From: DATAUD01 sp036268455
GTDB taxonomy: Bacteria; Verrucomicrobiota; Verrucomicrobiia; Limisphaerales; Palsa-1400
Direction of reading: 5' to 3'
DNA: 64,000 nt
NCBI GenBank assembly: GCA_036268455.1
Contig: DATAUD010000024.1
Coordinates: forward strand, 1 to 64,000
Below the pieces are notes generated by a model. The model saw nothing but the letters and a program-made list of their open reading frames with translations. It was not told the DNA's origin and ran no database searches. A program made the translations under genes and the position numbers. Shown one piece after another: positions 28,275-35,631 of this stretch. Numbering within the stretch: position 1 is the stretch's first letter; each line of letters opens with the position of its first letter.

Positions 28275-29225
28275 TCAGCGAGAAATCGCCACATTCATTG
28301 AATAGGCCGGTGAATCCGACCACGCCTCCGCTTCCACAAGCCGGACAACTTCGCCAAGGACATTGAGGTCGCTGGGGCGTTGTAAGCGATGAATCGATGC
28401 GGATTGAACCAGCCGCGAGCACTGAAGGAAATTCTCTTTGGTTCCGTCGAGCAACCGCATGAACCGAGAAAGATATGAATGTCGAACAAGGGCCATCAGG
28501 GCCATTGACTGTGTCATCGGAATGGATTCCAGGGTCGGCCCTCGGTCCAGGACATAGAGGCGTCGCAGAGGCGCTGGCTCCCACCCGACGTCCGAGTCCG
28601 CTTCGCGGATGCGCTTCTCGACCTTTGAATGGATTCGGACCAGGTTGTTTGGATCTCCGCCAAAAGAGGCGACGACCGCTTCGGGCCAAAGCTTGAAATG
28701 CGGAAGCCCCGGCTGAGCCATTGGGGGACCGTATGCGTAAGGTGTTACGGCCAGGATATCGTCCGTCACCAATGCATGACCGCGCGCATTGAGCGCCGCG
28801 GCCATTGTCGATTTTCCCCAGCCTTTTTCACCAAGGAAACCAATGACACATCCATCAATGCTGACGACGCTGGCATGCAATACTAACAGACCGCGTTGAT
28901 GCAGCAAAATGCCAAGGGCGGGACCCAGAACGTACAACCGCATAATGGCCTCCTCACAGTCCGGTTCCGGTTCGATTATCACTTCACGTCCTGATCGGAT
29001 CACGAACGTACCAACGCCCCGCCAAAATACCCGAAACTCCTCCCGGTCAATCGCGTAAACGCGTTCCGCGTCCGCGGCTCCCCGGGGTTTTTCGACTTTT
29101 CCAAATCGGATTATCACTTGCGGGGGGGCCGTTGTAGCGGGTGCCTCCGGAAGTTGAATCTCCGATTGAATAGCCAGGCCGTAGGCAACGACGCTGGTCA
29201 TAATGAAAGCTGGTTTTTTTGTCAT
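28275..29225 (-). CDS. HPr-kinase-like protein (HprK-related kinase) of the lasso cassette
   Basis: The 316-residue protein has the layout of HprK-related kinases: LLVLHASVVSIDG (His117), P-loop GEKGWGKST (132-140) and ALVTDDILAV (Asp155-Asp156), with a beta-rich N-terminal region. In studied lasso clusters such kinases phosphorylate a C-terminal serine of the precursor. Here the precursor ends TGTSA, so Ser49 is next to last and would be the candidate site, with Thr46 and Thr48 as alternatives. The ATG at 29225 is used; ATG 29201 is possible. It lies 106 bp after the precursor gene, across a hairpin. Confidence 0.85.
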   Translation of the reverse strand: MTKKPAFIMTSVVAYGLAIQSEIQLPEAPATTAPPQVIIRFGKVEKPRGAADAERVYAIDREEFRVFWRGVGTFVIRSGREVIIEPEPDCEEAIMRLYVLGPALGILLHQRGLLVLHASVVSIDGCVIGFLGEKGWGKSTMAAALNARGHALVTDDILAVTPYAYGPPMAQPGLPHFKLWPEAVVASFGGDPNNLVRIHSKVEKRIREADSDVGWEPAPLRRLYVLDRGPTLESIPMTQSMALMALVRHSYLSRFMRLLDGTKENFLQCSRLVQSASIHRLQRPSDLNVLGEVVRLVEAEAWSDSPAYSMNVAISR

Positions 29226-29263
29226 GCTGAAAGTCTGGTCTGTTTCATTCTATTGCTGGAGGG

Positions 29264-29295
29264 CGGAGTGGGATGCCGATAGCGTTCCCACTCCG
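29264..29295 (-). terminator. Hairpin between precursor and kinase genes (attenuator or RNA processing)
   Basis: On the minus strand the sequence forms a perfect 10-bp stem, CGGAGTGGGA pairing with TCCCACTCCG, around a 12-base loop (29274-29285). It lies 36 bases after the precursor stop and 38 bases before the kinase start. No U-tract follows the second arm, so it is not a textbook intrinsic terminator. Such hairpins between a RiPP precursor and its enzyme genes often limit read-through or protect the precursor mRNA, raising the precursor-to-enzyme ratio. Confidence 0.7.
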
Positions 29296-29331
29296 TTTGT
29301 CGTTCAAACAACATCAGGAAGACGTTCCCCG

Positions 29332-29484
29332 CTATGCGGAGGTTCCAGTGTTGCCAGGACCAATGGGGGTCCCGATACCAATCGGTGCGTCGGCAATTCC
29401 GCCGCCGCCTTGTTTCGTTAAGCTCTCAACATCACCGTGCGCTATTAACTCTGGAGCTACGTAAGTTTTTTTGTCGTGTTCCAT
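29332..29484 (-). CDS. Lasso peptide precursor (A peptide, 50 residues)
   Basis: The short gene encodes a leader beginning MEHDKKTYVAPELIAHGDV and continuing ESLTKQ, followed by a glycine-rich core GGGGIADAPIGIG / TPIGPGNTGTSA. The leader matches the lasso signature YxxPxLxxxGxxxxLT: Tyr8, Pro11, Leu13, Gly17, Leu22, Thr23. The core contains one acidic residue, Asp32. If Thr23 is the usual penultimate leader residue, the core starts at Gln25 and Asp32 is ring position 8. If it starts at Gly26, the more usual first residue, Asp32 is position 7. There is no Lys, Cys or aromatic residue in the core, so the threaded loop would have to be locked by small or branched residues. The gene is between cyclase and kinase genes and has a near-perfect ribosome binding site. 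Confidence 0.88.
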   Translation of the reverse strand: MEHDKKTYVAPELIAHGDVESLTKQGGGGIADAPIGIGTPIGPGNTGTSA

Positions 29485-29490
29485 ATCGTT

Positions 29491-29500
29491 CACCTCCTTT
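29491..29500 (-). promoter_or_regulatory. Strong Shine-Dalgarno sequence of the lasso precursor
   Basis: The minus strand reads AAAGGAGGTG, followed by six bases and the ATG at 29484. It is the best match to the anti-Shine-Dalgarno sequence seen in this cluster, where most genes have weak or no recognisable sites. It fixes the precursor start codon and implies high translation of the substrate peptide relative to its enzymes. Confidence 0.85.
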
Positions 29501-29530
29501 CATCCAAGAATAAAATAAGCGGCTGCTGCT

Positions 29531-31450
29531 TCAGGCTTGTATTCCCGTCCTCTCCAGCCAGCGAGATAAGTTTGCCATCTGCCACAGGAAAAGAGTCTGG
29601 CGCTCGCCTCTGCCCGCCATGAAACAGCGCCGGGAAGCGTCGAAATGATGGGCGCATACGTACGGCCGCAACCGCCTCTGCGCCGCAGTGATGGCGTCAG
29701 TCAACGCCGAGTATCCGTGCTTGAAAAGGCAATGATTAAAAGCGTGGCCGAGGTTCGATTTGTCGGGCCGCCATTGTACTTCGCGCGGAAGGATTCCGTC
29801 CATCGCTTTGCGCAAAATCCACCGTGTATAGCCGCCATGAATTTTGAGTCGCGGCGGCAGACCAAGACAAAATTCAATCAATCGCCGGTCCCAAAATGGA
29901 AATCGCAATTCAATGCCAAACGGCGCGGCCGCCTGGTCTAGCATTTCCAGCGTCGCGGGCATGACGCCCCACGCCAGTGTTTGGTAGTGCGCCTCCTTTT
30001 CCGTCTTCGCCGGCGGCGGCGCCGTTGCGCGCAACGAATCACGATACTCGCGAAAACCGACGCGCTTGACAAATTCCCGGTCCAGCACGCAATCGCACGC
30101 GGGATTCCCCCTGCACGTGGAGCGCCATCGTCGCGCCACACCGCGCCCCAGACGGAGCGATTGGGACGGAATTTTGGGCAACAAACCCTGGTGCCAGACA
30201 TAGGCCCACAGAAGTCCGGGTGTGGAACATCCCGATGTTCGAGCGGCGCCCTTAACCAGCCGGCTCAGTTCCAGCCACTCATTCGCTCGCGCCAGTTCCA
30301 GAAGGTAAGTGACCCCGTGCGAAATTGTGGTGTCACCGTCAAAACCGTCGAGCACAACCTGCACACCGCGTTTCCTCGCCAGACTGTATAACCCCCAGTT
30401 TAAAAACATGTTCGTTGCTACATGGACTTCGGCCTGCGTTTCCGCGACTTCGGGCGGGGCGAGAAATGGATTGCACTGGTCCGCAGCCAGATAGGACGCT
30501 TCAAAGCCGCCGCTCTCAACCGCTGCGGTTACGAAGCGCCGCTCGTTGCTGCGCGGCACTTCATCAAACACGGCGGAGAAGGTAGCCAGCGGCCTGCGCC
30601 CTTGCTCACATTGGAGACGACCCGCCATCGCGGTAATGGATGATGAGTCCAATCCACCGCTCAACATCGATCCGGCTCGGCCTGCTGTCCGCAGGCGCGT
30701 CCTTACCGCTTCTTGAAACAGCGCCCGGAAGGCTTCGACGTATTCCTGGTCTGAATTAAAACGCGTTTCGCAAGCCGGATTCAAAGTCCAGTATTTCGCC
30801 AAACGGACTCCATGTTCGTTTACGCGCAACGAATGCGCCGGCGGCAAGCGCACGATGTCGGCGTAAAACGTTGCGGCTGTGTCGCCGAAAAATGTGGTAA
30901 GATGGTTGGCCAGACGAAGTTCGTTCAGCCGTCGCGGAATCCAGTCCAATTTCAACAGCCCATCAATGCAACTGCAAAACGCAAAGCGCGGACCAGACTT
31001 CACATAGTAGAAAGGTTTGATGCCGAAATGGTCACGCGCGCAGAAAAGTGTCCTTGTTTCACAGTCCCAAATGGCAAAAGCAAAATCACCCAGCAGGTGC
31101 GTCGGGCAATAATCGCCCCATTTCTGATAGGCTGCGAGAATTAACGTTGAATCGGGAATATTATTCGGAGGAATTTCTTGAAAGCCAAGATCACGGATGA
31201 GTTCGTCTCGATTATCAAGACGCGCATCAGCGGTGATATAGCAACTTCGATCGGTATTAGTCGCCGGCATTTTCTCGTGGAGCGATTCGGGTGTCGTTCG
31301 GAGCAGACAATTTCCTAATGCAATACCAGGCTCGGCCCAAACGCCCGCAGCATCCGGCCCCCGCCTGGCAAGATACCCTAGCAAGCGCTGGAGTTCCGCC
31401 GGATCCGACGGATGGCCATCAATAGTGTGGATTCCAAAGATCGCACTCAT
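29531..31450 (-). CDS. Lasso cyclase (asparagine-synthetase-like, C protein)
   Basis: The 639-residue protein should activate the core Asp side chain with ATP and close the macrolactam ring. The N-terminal glutaminase-like domain starts MSAIFGIH, so the catalytic Cys2 of asparagine synthetase B is Ser2 and glutamine hydrolysis is not expected, as in lasso cyclases. Motifs RRGPD (30-33) and GDFAFAIWD (about 121) are kept. The synthetase domain has the PP-loop SMLSGGLDSSS (about 261-271), VLDGFDGDTTISHG and a C-terminal ELRFPFWDRRLIEFCLGLP. The gene ends 46 bp before the precursor start. A true asparagine synthase is unlikely given the missing Cys and the neighbours. Confidence 0.9.
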   Translation of the reverse strand: MSAIFGIHTIDGHPSDPAELQRLLGYLARRGPDAAGVWAEPGIALGNCLLRTTPESLHEKMPATNTDRSCYITADARLDNRDELIRDLGFQEIPPNNIPDSTLILAAYQKWGDYCPTHLLGDFAFAIWDCETRTLFCARDHFGIKPFYYVKSGPRFAFCSCIDGLLKLDWIPRRLNELRLANHLTTFFGDTAATFYADIVRLPPAHSLRVNEHGVRLAKYWTLNPACETRFNSDQEYVEAFRALFQEAVRTRLRTAGRAGSMLSGGLDSSSITAMAGRLQCEQGRRPLATFSAVFDEVPRSNERRFVTAAVESGGFEASYLAADQCNPFLAPPEVAETQAEVHVATNMFLNWGLYSLARKRGVQVVLDGFDGDTTISHGVTYLLELARANEWLELSRLVKGAARTSGCSTPGLLWAYVWHQGLLPKIPSQSLRLGRGVARRWRSTCRGNPACDCVLDREFVKRVGFREYRDSLRATAPPPAKTEKEAHYQTLAWGVMPATLEMLDQAAAPFGIELRFPFWDRRLIEFCLGLPPRLKIHGGYTRWILRKAMDGILPREVQWRPDKSNLGHAFNHCLFKHGYSALTDAITAAQRRLRPYVCAHHFDASRRCFMAGRGERQTLFLWQMANLSRWLERTGIQA

Positions 31451-31472
31451 ATATCAATCCCGACGGTGCGAA

Positions 31473-31778
31473 TCATGGCGCGGATACCTCTATCAAGCCG
31501 TGCGCGCGTAGTTCCGTAACAATTCGAAAAAGATCATGTTCGCAACGCGCGTCATCCACGTCGAACTCCTTAAGCAATCGATTTTTGATTTCAATTAATG
31601 TTTTCGGTTGGCCCATTTGGCGCCAGATGTTCGCGCCGACGACGTTCAAGGTGTAATAGATTCCGGAGCTGTTATTGAGCAACGAAATCTCGTCGCCAAG
31701 CTCGGCGAATATGACGTCGTTACCCGCCTTGATTTGGGTCAACATTGTCAAAGGTTTTTCGAGTGTTTGTGTGTTCAT
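31473..31778 (-). CDS. PqqD-like leader-binding protein (lasso B1, copy 2)
   Basis: The 101-residue protein has the PqqD/RRE fold pattern: a beta hairpin (DVIFAELGDEISLLNNSSGIYYTLNVVG), then helices (ANIWRQMGQPKTLIEIKNRLLKEFDVD and CEHDLFRIVTELRAHGLIEV). RRE domains bind the YxxPxL part of the leader and present the precursor to the B2 protease and the cyclase. It lies 12 bp after B2 and 22 bp before the cyclase. The SSGIYYTLN strand is intact, suggesting function. It is one of two such genes flanking B2. Confidence 0.88.
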   Translation of the reverse strand: MNTQTLEKPLTMLTQIKAGNDVIFAELGDEISLLNNSSGIYYTLNVVGANIWRQMGQPKTLIEIKNRLLKEFDVDDARCEHDLFRIVTELRAHGLIEVSAP

Positions 31779-31790
31779 GCTAAAGAGTTG

Positions 31791-32231
31791 TTAATCGGCG
31801 GAGTTTCGCCTCAATCGCGTATAACGTTCAAACCCTTCGACTGCGCCGCCAATAACAATGCGACCTTGAGTTTCGACCCATGCGTGGGCTTCGAATTGGC
31901 CATCCAATGCGCGAGCAACACCCAAACGCAATTCGGAATGTTGCCCCAATCTACCCAACAACACCTGTGTTGCCATTCCTTGAGTAAGGCAGGTCGCTCC
32001 CGGAACGCGGCGGCTCGCGGCCTCAACCGCCCACGTCACCTCTCTGATGCTGCGACGCTCCAAATGCCGCCATGGGCCCGGCGGTTTGCTTTGCCGTTCC
32101 ACCCAGTTTCGTGTCATCCGAAACGGCTGCAGCCAAAGTCGCATGCGGATGGCCAGCACAAGAACCAGCGCATGGTAAAACAAGCGGCGCTCGCCCGCAC
32201 TGAGCTGTCTATATCGCGCGATCAGCCGCAT
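31791..32231 (-). CDS. Lasso leader peptidase (B2, transglutaminase-like)
   Basis: The 146-residue protein matches the transglutaminase-like B2 family that cuts the leader from lasso precursors. The N-terminal part is helical and hydrophobic (FYHALVLVLAIRMRLWL). The catalytic core is VPGATCLTQGMATQVLL (Cys81) and GQFEAHAWVETQGRIVIGG (His116), and a downstream acidic residue should complete the triad. The length is normal for split B2 proteins that work with a separate RRE protein. The start at 32231 overlaps the upstream PqqD-like gene by 23 bp, implying coupled translation. Confidence 0.9.
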   Translation of the reverse strand: MRLIARYRQLSAGERRLFYHALVLVLAIRMRLWLQPFRMTRNWVERQSKPPGPWRHLERRSIREVTWAVEAASRRVPGATCLTQGMATQVLLGRLGQHSELRLGVARALDGQFEAHAWVETQGRIVIGGAVEGFERYTRLRRNSAD

Positions 32232-32529
32232 GCGTCAATTCCACCAAATCATTCTGTGCGAGTTCGGTCAGCAACCCCAAAAGGTCTCGTTCACATCGCG
32301 ATGACTCCACCGAGTATTCTTCCACGATGAAATCGCGAATTTCACGAACACTCCGGTTGGCCTTCAACTGACTCCAAATCCGCGTGCCTACCTCGTCCAT
32401 TCCGTAACGGACACCCGTTTTGAAGTTCAAAACGGCGAATTTGCCGCCGGAGTCGAAGACCCTGTGTTCCTTGCTGCATTTAACTCGAGTATTCAGGTCG
32501 ATCTGATGCGGTTCAAGCCGGTTGGGCAT
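32209..32529 (-). CDS. PqqD-like leader-binding protein (lasso B1, copy 1)
   Basis: The 106-residue protein has the RRE pattern: KEHRVFDSGGKFAVLNFKTGVRYGMDEVGTRIWSQL followed by helices VREIRDFIVEEYSVESSRCERDLLGLLTELAQNDLVEL. It is homologous to the protein at 31473 but clearly diverged. A good ribosome binding site, AAGGAG, precedes the ATG at 32529 by seven bases. It is the first gene of the lasso cassette in transcription order. Which of the two copies binds the leader cannot be decided by eye. Confidence 0.87.
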   Translation of the reverse strand: MPNRLEPHQIDLNTRVKCSKEHRVFDSGGKFAVLNFKTGVRYGMDEVGTRIWSQLKANRSVREIRDFIVEEYSVESSRCERDLLGLLTELAQNDLVELTHAADRAI

Positions 32530-32548
32530 ATGGTATCTCCTTGTTGAA

Positions 32549-33844
32549 TTAATCTGACTGAGGTTGAATTCGCAGGTCGTTCCGTTCGATTATCCACAAT
32601 GACGGAGTCTTATACTGCCGCAAGGTTTGGGGCCGCATCCGTCGGAGCATCACTTCAAAATCTGTTAAAACTCTATCAAACTCGAATTGTTGAACAAAAT
32701 TTCGCCCTGCCGCGCCAAATTTTTGTAAATCACTTTGTTGCGAAAGTTCCTGAATGGCGTCGGCTATGCGGCCAGGTTGGTTAGGCTCAACATTGACGCC
32801 GAACCGGCCCATTCCCAAGGCGCCCGATAATTCGCTTGTTTCATCGGCAACTGTTAATACCGGTTTGCCAAAGGCTAGTGTCCGGAGCAATTTACTGGGA
32901 AAGAAAAATTGGCCAGTGCCCGTCTCTTGTGTAATAACAGCCAGATCAATGTCCACTAGCATCTCGCGATAATGCTCCTCCGGTTGCAGCGGGAGCATGA
33001 GCACATTTTCCAACCCATGGTTCTTTACAAGGCGCATGAGCGACTCGCGGCGGGCTCCATCACCGGAAATCAGTATCCGAATCTTGCAAGTTTGCATTCG
33101 CCGCGCGGCCTCAATGAGCACGTCCAATCCCTGTTTTACACCTAAATTGCCTGAGTAAGCGGCCAGGAATACGTCTTTGGCAATTCCGTTGCGATCACGG
33201 AATGCCCCGGGTCGGGGGATCGTTTCAGGCTCGGGAATGGTGACGCCATTAGGAAAATAGACGATTTTTAACTTCGGCACTCCCTTGCTCGCAAACGCTT
33301 GGAGCATACCCTCGCTGATTCCGGATACCCTGTCGGCTTTCCGGTATGCCAATGCTTCCAATGCATACAAAGCCCGCGTCAGCCACCCGCGCTTGAGTAA
33401 CCCCAGCCCCAAGGCCGCGTCAGGTTGCAAGTCCTGGACATGGAAACAGAAAGGGGCCGGTTTTAAGAGTGTCAAAAGCCACGCGGCAGCGCCCAGAAGC
33501 AAGGGCGGCGAAACCACCACCATCACGTCTGGACGAGGCAAAAACAACTGTCGCAAAAACGACGCGGCTACGAATGAGAGCTCGTGCAAAATTCTCGTTT
33601 TTCCACTCGGTCGTCGAGGGACATATTGCCGGCACCGGTGAACAGTTACATTGCCCATTCGTTCGGTGCGATAGATCGCCCGTTTGTCGGCTGGCTGTTT
33701 CTTCCAGCTTGGATAGTATGGGAACCCAGTCACCATTCGGACTGAGTGTCCGTTGGCGCTGAGATGCTCGCATAATGCTTGATTATACGGCCCGATCCCG
33801 GTAAGTTCTGGCGCGTAGTTAATTCCCCAAACAGTAATGTTCAT
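32549..33844 (-). CDS. Glycosyltransferase family 4, WcaI-like
   Basis: The 431-residue GT-B enzyme starts MNITVWGINYAPELTGIGPYNQALCEHL and has VVVSPPLLLGAAAWLL, HVQDLQPDAALGLG, ISEGMLQAFASKGVP and LLRTLAFGKPVLTVAD, all typical of WcaI/WbuB colanic-acid-type transferases. It should add a sugar to the lipid-linked repeat unit. Its ATG at 33844 overlaps the VanZ-like stop by ATGA, and the lasso cassette starts 19 bp after its stop, so the lasso genes are in the same transcription unit unless an internal promoter exists. Confidence 0.9.
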   Translation of the reverse strand: MNITVWGINYAPELTGIGPYNQALCEHLSANGHSVRMVTGFPYYPSWKKQPADKRAIYRTERMGNVTVHRCRQYVPRRPSGKTRILHELSFVAASFLRQLFLPRPDVMVVVSPPLLLGAAAWLLTLLKPAPFCFHVQDLQPDAALGLGLLKRGWLTRALYALEALAYRKADRVSGISEGMLQAFASKGVPKLKIVYFPNGVTIPEPETIPRPGAFRDRNGIAKDVFLAAYSGNLGVKQGLDVLIEAARRMQTCKIRILISGDGARRESLMRLVKNHGLENVLMLPLQPEEHYREMLVDIDLAVITQETGTGQFFFPSKLLRTLAFGKPVLTVADETSELSGALGMGRFGVNVEPNQPGRIADAIQELSQQSDLQKFGAAGRNFVQQFEFDRVLTDFEVMLRRMRPQTLRQYKTPSLWIIERNDLRIQPQSD

Positions 33845-34338
33845 ACAGAATCTTGTGGTTCAAACCACTTGTCTGCAGCTCGCCTAAGAACCGCCACGAC
33901 ACACCAACTGCTTAACAGACCGGACCACGCGGAAAGAACATCTTTTGGATCGGAAACGCGGCCCGGAATCCAGATTTGGACCACTTCGATTCCTGCCACA
34001 AGCGCCGCCAGGATAAGAATAACCGTCGTGTATTTCATTCTCATGTATGCCAAGCCGCTTCGCTCTTTTAGAAACAATGTTTGCTCTGACAGGAAGAAAC
34101 CGAGAAGACCCATTCCAAAATATGCCAGGAAATTGGCCAGGGTATCATGCGTGTTGATCCAATACGCCCATGCTTTTGGCAAACCTTTCGTCCTGCCCCC
34201 ATTCTGGCGCGCGGGCCGCAAACTAAAAAAAAGCAGCCCAACCAGCCCCACCCAAAAAATCCACACAAAGAGTTTCTGAATGACCTCTGATTTCATTCTG
34301 GTGAGTCTGGATGGTTTAGGGGCATCTGCGCATGTCAT
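33841..34338 (-). CDS. VanZ-like membrane protein
   Basis: The 165-residue protein has four hydrophobic helices (VWIFWVGLVGLLFFSL, TLANFLAYFGMGLLGFFL, TTVILILAALVAGIEVVQIWI, WSGLLSSWCVVAVL) with the VanZ-type signature E-V-x-Q-x-W-[IV]-P-G-R-x-x-D-x-x-D. VanZ-like proteins occur in exopolysaccharide clusters of this phylum, but their role there is not established. ATG 34338 overlaps the upstream glycosyltransferase stop by ATGA; ATG 34296 would give a shorter N-terminus. Confidence 0.85.
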   Translation of the reverse strand: MTCADAPKPSRLTRMKSEVIQKLFVWIFWVGLVGLLFFSLRPARQNGGRTKGLPKAWAYWINTHDTLANFLAYFGMGLLGFFLSEQTLFLKERSGLAYMRMKYTTVILILAALVAGIEVVQIWIPGRVSDPKDVLSAWSGLLSSWCVVAVLRRAADKWFEPQDSV

Positions 34339-35606
34339 GAGGCGAAACTTATAGATTTGCCGTGAGACGACGAAGGCACTGGTGCCCGAGTCCGTTCAGT
34401 TCCGGTGTTCATAATCTCTCGGTAGAGCGCAATGTATCCCTCCACCATGCGAACGGTTGAGAACCTGGCGGCGTTGCGCAGGCCGCATTGAATACGGGCA
34501 TCCCGCTCGTCGAGAGACTCCAGCAGAATCTCCATCAGTGAGGTCACAGCTGTGTCGGCGGAATGAATTGACAGGGGGCCCGGTTTCGAGCGCTGAAGCT
34601 CGAAATAGGCCGCCGCGTTCCCGCCAATCTCGCTCATTGGCTCACGGTCAGCAATGACCACCGGGCAACCACACGCCTGTGCTTCAATAATAGGCCAGCC
34701 AAACCCTTCCTCGAGAGAGGGGAAGAGCAAAAGCTCGGCGGTGGAATAAAGGGCTTGCAGCTCTTCGTTTGAAACTCGGTTCAATTCGACCACATATTTT
34801 TCTAAACGATTTGTCGATATTGCGCGTCGCATTTCTGGCGTGAAGCGTTTGCCCACCATGACAAGCTGTGGGGGTTGTGGCATTTTTTCGCGTAAGCGCG
34901 CGTAAATTTGGATTACGCCCAGGCGATTCTTATACCATAGGTTTCCACCTACATGAAGAATGAATCCGGATCGAGGCATTGTTGACGGGAGGTCACCAAG
35001 ACGTGCGGATGACTCTTCTTTGGAAAGCGGTGCATAGGAATGATTCAGTCCGTTATAGATCAAGGATAATTGCCGGGGTTCAAGCACGCTGAGACGGAGC
35101 AGGTCCCGGCGCGTTGCTGTGGAGATGCAGGCCACCCTCTGAACGGCATTCAAACCGCGGAGAATCCACCGTTGATAAGCTCGTCCACTCGCTCGAACAC
35201 GGCAACCTGGAAACTCTCCGAGCGCCGATCTAACCGCCAGGAGATCGTGGCATGTAACCAAGTGCGGTATACCCGCCAAGGCTCGAACGTAAATCGCATT
35301 GGAGTGATCGCAAATGTGGACGAGCGCGTTTGAGTCAAGTCGGCGCATCCGATTCGACAGCCGGCGCGGAAACAACAGAAACTTGTCAATGTAACCCAGC
35401 CACTTTCCCAATCCGGTGTCGATTCGCAACAAGCGGCCCACTATGGGTGCGGGGCACAATTGCTCGGTTACAATTCCGTAACTGGGCAGGTGCAGCTCAA
35501 GCAAATCGGCAAAACGGCGCATGCTTTCCTGGCCGTCGTTCGGATAATTGCCGACTAAAAGAACCTTCAGTTCGTTCTTACACTCATTTCGGACGATCGG
35601 AATCAT
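34335..35606 (-). CDS. Glycosyltransferase family 4
   Basis: The protein (about 423 residues from ATG 35606) has LKVLLVGNYPNDGQESMRRFADLL at the N-terminus, HLVTCHDLLAVRSALGEF in the acceptor domain, and ILHVGGNLWYKNRLGVIQIY plus EEGFGWPIIEAQACGCPVVIAD in the donor domain, where the E-x7-E motif is kept. The upstream in-frame TTG at 35669 would overlap the previous gene by 37 bp and is less likely. It should act in repeat-unit assembly. Confidence 0.89.
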   Translation of the reverse strand: MIPIVRNECKNELKVLLVGNYPNDGQESMRRFADLLELHLPSYGIVTEQLCPAPIVGRLLRIDTGLGKWLGYIDKFLLFPRRLSNRMRRLDSNALVHICDHSNAIYVRALAGIPHLVTCHDLLAVRSALGEFPGCRVRASGRAYQRWILRGLNAVQRVACISTATRRDLLRLSVLEPRQLSLIYNGLNHSYAPLSKEESSARLGDLPSTMPRSGFILHVGGNLWYKNRLGVIQIYARLREKMPQPPQLVMVGKRFTPEMRRAISTNRLEKYVVELNRVSNEELQALYSTAELLLFPSLEEGFGWPIIEAQACGCPVVIADREPMSEIGGNAAAYFELQRSKPGPLSIHSADTAVTSLMEILLESLDERDARIQCGLRNAARFSTVRMVEGYIALYREIMNTGTERTRAPVPSSSHGKSISFAS

Positions 35607-35631
35607 CGTATGTTTAGGAAGTGTCGGACCA

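Noticed and set aside
28270..28689. N-terminal 140-residue extension of the ABC exporter
   Set aside because: It is Arg/Pro/Ser-rich and antiparallel in character to the kinase reading it overlaps; the ATG at 28269 gives a normal exporter length.
29531..31450. Housekeeping or capsule-type asparagine synthase B
   Set aside because: The catalytic Cys2 is replaced by Ser and the gene is beside lasso B1, B2 and precursor genes.
31473..32529. Alternative reading of the two PqqD-like genes as pyrroloquinoline quinone biosynthesis
   Set aside because: No PqqA, PqqC or PqqE gene is present, while B2, cyclase and a lasso precursor are adjacent.
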